Below are positions 44,611 to 50,046 of a stretch of 50,046 bases of DNA, piece after piece; within the stretch, counting starts at the first letter, position 1, and every line of letters starts with the position of its first letter. The position numbers were made by a program, and so were the translations under genes. The DNA comes from Tannerellaceae bacterium (lineage in GTDB: Bacteria > Bacteroidota > Bacteroidia > Bacteroidales > Tannerellaceae), in the NCBI GenBank assembly GCA_031257015.1, contig JAIRPK010000025.1, forward strand, positions 1 through 50,046, read 5' to 3'. The notes under the pieces are model-generated. The model ran no database searches, was not told the DNA's origin, and worked only from the letters and a program-made list of their open reading frames with translations.

Positions 44611-45030
44611 TAGACGCTCCGAACGTTTCATGAGACGCTCCGAGTGTCTCACGAGATGCTCCGAACGTTTTACGAGACGCTCCGAGTGTCTCACAAGACG
44701 CTCCGAGTGTTTCATGAGACGCTCCGAGTGTCTCACAAGACGCTCCGAGTGTCTCACAAGACGCTCCAAGCGTTTCACAAGACGCTCCGAGTGTCTCACG
44801 AGACGCTCCAAGCGTTTCACGAGACGCTCCAAGCGTTTCACGAGACGCTCCGAGTGTCTCACAAGACGCTCCAAGCGTTTCACAAGACGCTCCGAACGTT
44901 TCACAAGACGCTTGGAGTGTTTCACGAGACGCTCCGAACGTTTCACAAGACGCTCCGAGTGTCTCACGAGATGCTCGGAGCGTTTCATGAGACGCTCCAA
45001 GCGTTTTACGAGAATCTTGGAGCTTTTTAT
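44611..45030. repeat. array of twenty 21-bp dyad units
   Basis: Exactly twenty head-to-tail 21-bp units fill 44611-45030. The commonest core, GAGACGCTCCGAGTGTCTC, is a 19-bp dyad with one G-T mismatch. Variants in the right arm (AAGCGTTTC, GAACGTTTC, GAGTGTTTC) mostly keep some pairing to the constant left arm. Two degraded units in the same 21-bp phase precede it (ATGTTC at 44572 and 44593). The array lies between convergent ruvC and the GH106 gene. Frames of 134-161 residues on both strands arise because 21 is a multiple of three. Confidence 0.93.
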
Positions 45031-45161
45031 GAAATAATTCTATTTTGAGCCAGATAGCAATGAGCTTGTTCGTATATATCATATACGCAAAAATTCGGTT
45101 TTGTTACGAACTCAGGCCAGCACGATTTTTCAGTATATATATTGCGATAATTTATATCTGC

Positions 45162-48100
45162 CTAAAGCACTCCCGCCGTTGCTCCCAGGATGAACTTGAC
45201 TATCGGCGCAGGATCTTTCAGACTGTGCGGATGATGGCCGATGCCAGGCTTGTGGATGACTTGTATTTTCCCGCCCGCAGCCCGTATCTTCTGCTCAAAT
45301 GGAGCGGTGTTCTCATCAACAGGAACAACTTCGTCCGCATCGCCGACGACATGCAGCATAGGGAAACCTCCGGCAGCTATCCTGTCCGTCAGGTCAATGG
45401 GGTTGCCGTCGAAGGCCATAGCCTCCTCTTCAGTCGTGAAGCCGTAGTCCCGCTTGAAAGTATCCCACACGTTCAGCTCTGCCTTGCCATGACCTTTTCC
45501 TCCCGGCCAACTCTTTAGATCCAGTACGGGGGCATCGGCATATATGGCAGTCACACGGTCAGGATAAGTCGCAGCCCATCTGTAAATATATATTCCTCCA
45601 CGGCTCATACCTTCCATTGAGGATTTCTTTGCAAGGCCGCCTCTCTGCAGCCAGAGGTAGAACTCGTTCCATATCGACAGAGACTCCAGATTACCGAACA
45701 TCTCGCTTACATCACAATATACCACGTGAAAACCATTCTCCAACAGGGCTATATCCGTCTGCGGCTCGCCTCCCCAAAAGCGTGCACGCCAGTTCCAAGG
45801 GCAGTTTGGCGCGACATGTTTAGGCTTAACAATCTTGGCATTTCTTCCCATGAAGGTAAATTCATATCCCTGAAAGCCATGGAAGTCGAACGGCTTGGCG
45901 TCAGCAGGAATATGCGCGGTAATATCGAAAGGCTTGTCCGAAACCATCTGCCTGACAAGCCTCACAGTTCCCTGCAATCCCGCCGGATAAAGGGGCGAAT
46001 CTTTCCGGAAATAATACCATATGGTGAAAGCTTTGCGCGACGAGGGGCGCGGCCTGTTCCGGATGAACCAGTCAGGATAGCCTTTCATGGCACGGCCTTC
46101 CTCTCCGCGATCACGCCCCCACTCGAAGTCGGCAGGATATTGCTCGTCGCCAATCAGACGGTTAGCCCAGTTGACTGAAACATGAATGGCAATTTGATTC
46201 TCACCCTTGTTGACATAAGAAGTAATATCTGCCTTATATGGCGGATGCCAGAGGACGCCGACGGGCTTCCCGTTGATTTCCACTTCGGCTATATCGTGAA
46301 GATCGCCGAGATCAAGGATTATGCGCTTGTCGGAATCGAGGTCGGCATCGTTTATGCGTATTATATTCTCGTAGGAAGCGGTGCCGGCGAAGTACTTGAT
46401 TGCCGTATCGGGACTTTGGGAGAAATCGAACAATGCCGGGAAGCTGCGCTTGAAAGGTTTATCCAATTTTGGGAGGAATGAGACGCTCCAGTTGCCTTCG
46501 ACGGTGTAAAGTTCTTCTTCCGAGATTACTTCCTGTGCGGGCTGAAGCAAATTTTCATACGTACATGTCTTTTCTTTCGGAAAAACGATGAAGATGGAGC
46601 CGTCCGGTTCAAGCGCCATATCCACATATACGGAATCAGCCGCCGCCCGCCAGTGATTCGTCTTGCGGATTATGCCATGGTAAGCATCCCATAGTTCGGG
46701 CGCACGATCTTTTATTGCAAAGGCGTATGTCCTGACGCCGGTAAGACTGTCTGGATTGGTGACGAAGAATATATCCGCGTCATCCGTCGTCCGGTGAGCG
46801 ATGCCCCTTATGTTCGTTGATACAAATTCTCCCTGTTGAAGGAGCATTTGGCATCGCGAAAGATATGTGAAGAACGCTTTGCCGGGTTTGAACCATGTCT
46901 GGAATCGACCAAAGTGCGTTCCCCACCACCCCATGCCCATCCCCGGCTGATATTTATCGTCGAAAGGCTGATGCACCCAGTGATGCAAGAAATACATATT
47001 GGCTCCGGAGGCATATCCTCCGTCGGCAAAGCGTTTGAGAAAGGCAGGGTCTTCGGTATATTGACTGGCTAAGGGGCGACCGGTGAATGCTTCGGCAGCG
47101 ACGATACGCTTGCCGGCTTTGGCTGCGACTTCGGCCTTTATGCCCATGATGGCGCCGTCTTTGCGAGTCCAGAACTCGCCTATCGGCATGTCGGGGATGG
47201 AGGTAGATTCGTCAGTGTCGAATGGTCCCCAATATGGCTCCCAGTACATCTTCAATCCGTATTTGTGAAGCATTTCCCTGCCTGTTTTCCATCCATTGTC
47301 GATGAAAAGTCGGCTGATTACTTCTCTGTTATCATTCTCGAAAGTCCTTATATGCTCGTCGCTAACGCCATGTTTTTTCAAAACGATGTAAGGCAAGGGA
47401 TCATAGCCCTTAATTCGTGCGAAGTCTTCGCGAAAGAAAGGCGTCCAATCCTGATCGCCGGATTCGTAGCTGTCGACCCATATATATATAAATGTATTGC
47501 CGAAGTATTTCCCGATGTTTTCCTTCAGCGGATCGAGTAATTGCTTCCAGTGAAATATATTATCCTCGCGATTCATCTTGTCCACTTCGAGAGATTTCCC
47601 GATTATATCATCAGGAAGAGGATGCGGATGCGCCATTGTAGGACTTGCACCGATACGATATATTGTCCATTCTCCCTGCGGAGCTTGCCAACTCAGTCGA
47701 CCGTCCGAATCCATGAAGCGAGTGATGTCGATAAGGTTTCCGACCTCTATTTCCGCCTTGTTTGGGACGGCTATAACGGCAATGTCACGATAGAATGTTG
47801 CCGGTCGACTTGTTGGAACGCCTTCGTGGACTGTCTCGTTATTTATTCCGTGATAGACGGGCATCTTGGGCTTTTGCAGGATTGTTTCATCGTTTTTTCC
47901 GCCTATCATTTGGGTTTTGGAGAAGACGATTGTCTTCATTCCGCGTTCCTCCGGTATCCATGGTCCTCCGGTTGTGGCATATCCGGGCGTCCCGTGCAGT
48001 CCCATAGTCAGTCCAAGGCGTTTGGCCTCTTTCATCGTGTGTTTCATTGCCTCCCAATAAGCTTTGCCGCGAAATGTTTGTTCCGGCCAGGGATTATTAA

Positions 48101-48395
48101 GCATCGGTTCATGAGTATTTTGGACGGAAGAGGCTATGTTGAATATCGTTGCACCACCGATGCCGGCTTCCTTCATTGCTTCGAGATCTTTTGTAATGCC
48201 TTCTTTGCGGAAATTAGATCCCATCCAGTGCCACCACACATGGGGGCGGTATTGCATTGGCGGGGATTGGAACTGTCGGGCGAGGGAAGCGAGTGATGTG
48301 GAACAGATCGCCACCTCCGGCCCGGATTGCGAGGAAGTCAGCAGGGTTAAGGCAAGAGGAAAGATGAAAGCGGCGAATATGCTTTTGCTTTTCAT
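45162..48395 (-). CDS. GH106 alpha-L-rhamnosidase fused to alpha/beta-hydrolase
   Basis: The 1077-residue protein has a signal peptide (MKSKSIFAAFIFPLALTLL). A GH106 rhamnosidase follows to about residue 835: YRPHVWWHWMGSNFRKEGI, DLEAMKEAGIGGATIFNIA, WVDSYESGDQDW, MYWEPYWGP, and a C-terminal carbohydrate-binding-like sandwich AEVEINGKPVGVLWHPPY. The last ~240 residues form an alpha/beta-hydrolase with serine in EGMSRGG, aspartate in VVGDADEVVP and histidine in GIGHHPHSL. It probably removes rhamnose and an ester from the same glycan. ATG 48395 (7 bp after the upstream stop) is preferred to 48413. It is second in a unit with a GH78-type gene. Confidence 0.9.
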   Translation of the reverse strand: MKSKSIFAAFIFPLALTLLTSSQSGPEVAICSTSLASLARQFQSPPMQYRPHVWWHWMGSNFRKEGITKDLEAMKEAGIGGATIFNIASSVQNTHEPMLNNPWPEQTFRGKAYWEAMKHTMKEAKRLGLTMGLHGTPGYATTGGPWIPEERGMKTIVFSKTQMIGGKNDETILQKPKMPVYHGINNETVHEGVPTSRPATFYRDIAVIAVPNKAEIEVGNLIDITRFMDSDGRLSWQAPQGEWTIYRIGASPTMAHPHPLPDDIIGKSLEVDKMNREDNIFHWKQLLDPLKENIGKYFGNTFIYIWVDSYESGDQDWTPFFREDFARIKGYDPLPYIVLKKHGVSDEHIRTFENDNREVISRLFIDNGWKTGREMLHKYGLKMYWEPYWGPFDTDESTSIPDMPIGEFWTRKDGAIMGIKAEVAAKAGKRIVAAEAFTGRPLASQYTEDPAFLKRFADGGYASGANMYFLHHWVHQPFDDKYQPGMGMGWWGTHFGRFQTWFKPGKAFFTYLSRCQMLLQQGEFVSTNIRGIAHRTTDDADIFFVTNPDSLTGVRTYAFAIKDRAPELWDAYHGIIRKTNHWRAAADSVYVDMALEPDGSIFIVFPKEKTCTYENLLQPAQEVISEEELYTVEGNWSVSFLPKLDKPFKRSFPALFDFSQSPDTAIKYFAGTASYENIIRINDADLDSDKRIILDLGDLHDIAEVEINGKPVGVLWHPPYKADITSYVNKGENQIAIHVSVNWANRLIGDEQYPADFEWGRDRGEEGRAMKGYPDWFIRNRPRPSSRKAFTIWYYFRKDSPLYPAGLQGTVRLVRQMVSDKPFDITAHIPADAKPFDFHGFQGYEFTFMGRNAKIVKPKHVAPNCPWNWRARFWGGEPQTDIALLENGFHVVYCDVSEMFGNLESLSIWNEFYLWLQRGGLAKKSSMEGMSRGGIYIYRWAATYPDRVTAIYADAPVLDLKSWPGGKGHGKAELNVWDTFKRDYGFTTEEEAMAFDGNPIDLTDRIAAGGFPMLHVVGDADEVVPVDENTAPFEQKIRAAGGKIQVIHKPGIGHHPHSLKDPAPIVKFILGATAGVL

Positions 48396-48402
48396 ATAAA
48401 TG

Positions 48403-50046
48403 TTAATTGACAAGCCTGATTACGCCGGCCGTATGCTTACCCGAAGGCATATTGAAATAAGCCTTTCCGTCCTGGACTTTATATGGTGTCACCTTTTTAT
48501 TATCCATCCGGTAAGTCTTTCCTTGCGGAAGCACAAGCAAAACAGACTGACATTCTTCCGGAGCATCCCATTCCACATCCATCGTACCGGAAGAAGTAAT
48601 TTTCCATGACGACACAATTCTGCCGTAGGGAGTAGCGGCCGTTCCTTTCGCCCATGTCAATCCGGCCGGATGAGGTTCTATCCGGATGGACGAGAAGCCC
48701 GGCTGTTCCGGTTTAATTCCTGTTATTTCACTTATGAGCCATTGCGCAGGCCCTGCCCCAGCCGGTTGGAGAAGGCTTAGTCCGCTCCAGGCAATCGGTG
48801 GTTCATATTGCGGGGGGAGAGAGCCGACGGGCATCTGCCATGTCGGGAGCCATTCTTCCCATGTACTTGTAGCGCCTGCCTGTATCATCGTACCCCAATA
48901 ATCACGCATCATCTCGACTGCCTTGTCCCAGCGACCGATTTTTGCAAGAGCACGCACGATGTATATTCCGAAGTAAGGCGTTTGGCTGCATCTCAAGGCA
49001 CGGTCGGCATATACATTATTATATATGGACTGCTGCTCTTCGGGAAGGGGGACATTGCCAAGGATGAGATTGGTATGCGCATGCAATCCGAATGCCTGAA
49101 TCCTGTCGGGATGTTCGTCTCTCAATCGCTTCGTATAATCATCCGCTTTATTGGCAAAGAGTTCGGATGCGGACTTGTCTCCGGCAATATCGGCAGCTTC
49201 GGCAGCTTCGCGGCACATTTGTATATATTTTCCGATATAGGCGCCCTTCTCCTGGATATTGGGCAATTTGTTGGAATCAACATTAGGCATGCGCAAGTCC
49301 CAGTCGAAGAAATACCATCCTTTCTTCAATTCCGGATAGGGATCAAAATCCTCCATCAGCTGAAGGAGATCGGGTATACGTTGCCTGAAATGTTCCCCGT
49401 CACCGCTTGTGCGATAATGATCGACCAAGGCCAGCGCCCAGTCTAGCATATACGGCGGGATACTGTTCAATGTTGGCAGCGGACGCTTGCCTGTGGGAAT
49501 AAAGCGTTCGTTGGCACGGCGGACAAGCTCGAACTCGCCGAATACATATTCCGCCACAGTCTGCATTATGCGGGAATCGCCCGCCCAGGGATAGCGATCA
49601 ACCCTGTCGACACAAAGCGTTTGCAACACCGGCTTCGGAGCAGGATCATTTCCCACAGGCTGTCCCATGACGGCATGAACGCTGTATGCGCACATTTCCC
49701 ATATACGGTTCAATTGCTCGTCGCTACATTCAAAGTTACCGACATAGTTGCTTGGGCGCACCTGATATACGCCGTTCATTCCATACAGGGTGAAAGGCGC
49801 CGTTATGTTCTCAAAGCGAATCCAGGCATATCGCAGGCTCGTCCATCCTGCATGCTTGATCATGGGGCGGAAACGCAGCCGTGTTCCATCGGGAGCAACA
49901 TCGGCGGCATACTTGTGGCGTTGCATCATGGCTTCTCCAAGGTCGAATGATATTGATACGCCGGCGGGCGGATTGGCTTCCAGCTCGATTGTGCCCGGCA
50001 TTGTGCGTCCGAGATCAACAAAGAGGACGACATCCTGCCCTTCCTT
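48403..50046 (-). CDS. GH78-type alpha-L-rhamnosidase (5' part outside window)
   Basis: The frame is open from the window edge to TAA at 48403, at least 547 residues. It shows a beta-sandwich region (SFDLGEAM, HAGWTSLRYAWIRF) and an (alpha/alpha)6 catalytic domain starting at FECSDEQLNRIWEMCAYSV. An acidic cluster, CVDRVDRYPWAGDSR, stands where GH78 enzymes have their catalytic acid. The TSTWEEWLP motif and a C-terminal jelly roll ending AGVIRLVN follow. This matches Bacteroidetes GH78 or closely related rhamnosidases. The N-terminus and signal lie beyond the window. It precedes the GH106-esterase gene by 7 bp, pointing to a rhamnogalacturonan-type polysaccharide locus continuing to the right. 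Confidence 0.88.
   Translation of the reverse strand, partial: KEGQDVVLFVDLGRTMPGTIELEANPPAGVSISFDLGEAMMQRHKYAADVAPDGTRLRFRPMIKHAGWTSLRYAWIRFENITAPFTLYGMNGVYQVRPSNYVGNFECSDEQLNRIWEMCAYSVHAVMGQPVGNDPAPKPVLQTLCVDRVDRYPWAGDSRIMQTVAEYVFGEFELVRRANERFIPTGKRPLPTLNSIPPYMLDWALALVDHYRTSGDGEHFRQRIPDLLQLMEDFDPYPELKKGWYFFDWDLRMPNVDSNKLPNIQEKGAYIGKYIQMCREAAEAADIAGDKSASELFANKADDYTKRLRDEHPDRIQAFGLHAHTNLILGNVPLPEEQQSIYNNVYADRALRCSQTPYFGIYIVRALAKIGRWDKAVEMMRDYWGTMIQAGATSTWEEWLPTWQMPVGSLPPQYEPPIAWSGLSLLQPAGAGPAQWLISEITGIKPEQPGFSSIRIEPHPAGLTWAKGTAATPYGRIVSSWKITSSGTMDVEWDAPEECQSVLLVLPQGKTYRMDNKKVTPYKVQDGKAYFNMPSGKHTAGVIRLVN

Noticed and set aside
14346..45030. CRISPR arrays
   Set aside because: Units are contiguous with no unique equal-length spacers, and no cas gene is in the window.
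44590..45082. Frames of 134-161 residues on both strands (SERLVKR, ASRETLG repeats)
   Set aside because: The 21-bp unit lacks stops in several frames on both strands, so all are open by default; none has a start context or non-repeat domain.
837..50046. Insertion sequences or prophage
   Set aside because: No transposase, integrase or phage structural frame is seen on either strand.

Overview
The window is chromosomal DNA from a member of the Bacteroidales. The 16S rRNA fragment at the left edge has a Bacteroidales-like 5' end. Promoters follow the Bacteroidetes pattern (TTTG or TTG, about 19 bp, then TAnnTTTG). The gene set is also typical: an HU-like/winged-helix protein, bactofilin, DUF4286 next to ruvC, a PurF-like amidotransferase next to carA/carB, a DUF6786 lipoprotein, DUF1080 and large rhamnosidases. 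I cannot assign a genus. Layout, left to right. 1-840: start of an rRNA operon running off the left edge, with leader and promoter. 837-9310 (all minus): FtsX/MacB-type permease, a HEAT-repeat protein with an unknown gene upstream, and radA followed by an FAD-dependent dehydrogenase. 9311-11212: 1.9 kb of AT-rich DNA without a large gene; it holds four 22-bp iterons, a strong promoter match, two very small ORFs and a terminator, which together look like a small regulated transcription unit. 11213-20028 (plus): HU-like protein, a small membrane protein with a PurF-like amidotransferase, a carA-carB fusion and a Crp/Fnr regulator. 20029-23224: two tandem ncRNA candidates, then a large repeat field. 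23225-26020 (minus): panC-panD-MATE and tRNA-Glu. 26100-31030 (minus): a fucose unit, fucP - DUF6786 lipoprotein - fucI. 31205-45030: mostly housekeeping genes (membrane protein, bactofilin, dnaX, DUF1080, kbl, rpiA, purB, rluB-like, asnS, tRNA-Ala, DUF4286-ruvC). 45162-50046 (minus): a GH106 rhamnosidase fused to an alpha/beta-hydrolase, preceded by a GH78-type rhamnosidase cut by the window edge. Together with the fucose genes these suggest use of plant or host deoxy-sugar glycans. The most unusual feature is a set of intergenic arrays, at about 3.6, 10.3, 14.3, 20.7-23.1, 29.3 and 44.6 kb. Each is built from units of about 21-22 bp (or 41-42 and 63-66 bp multiples). Most are centred on a dyad, and each locus has its own sequence. 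Their repeat period keeps long false reading frames open on both strands, so most long ORFs inside them are artefacts. The largest array also carries four diverged copies of the 3' end of the neighbouring MATE gene.
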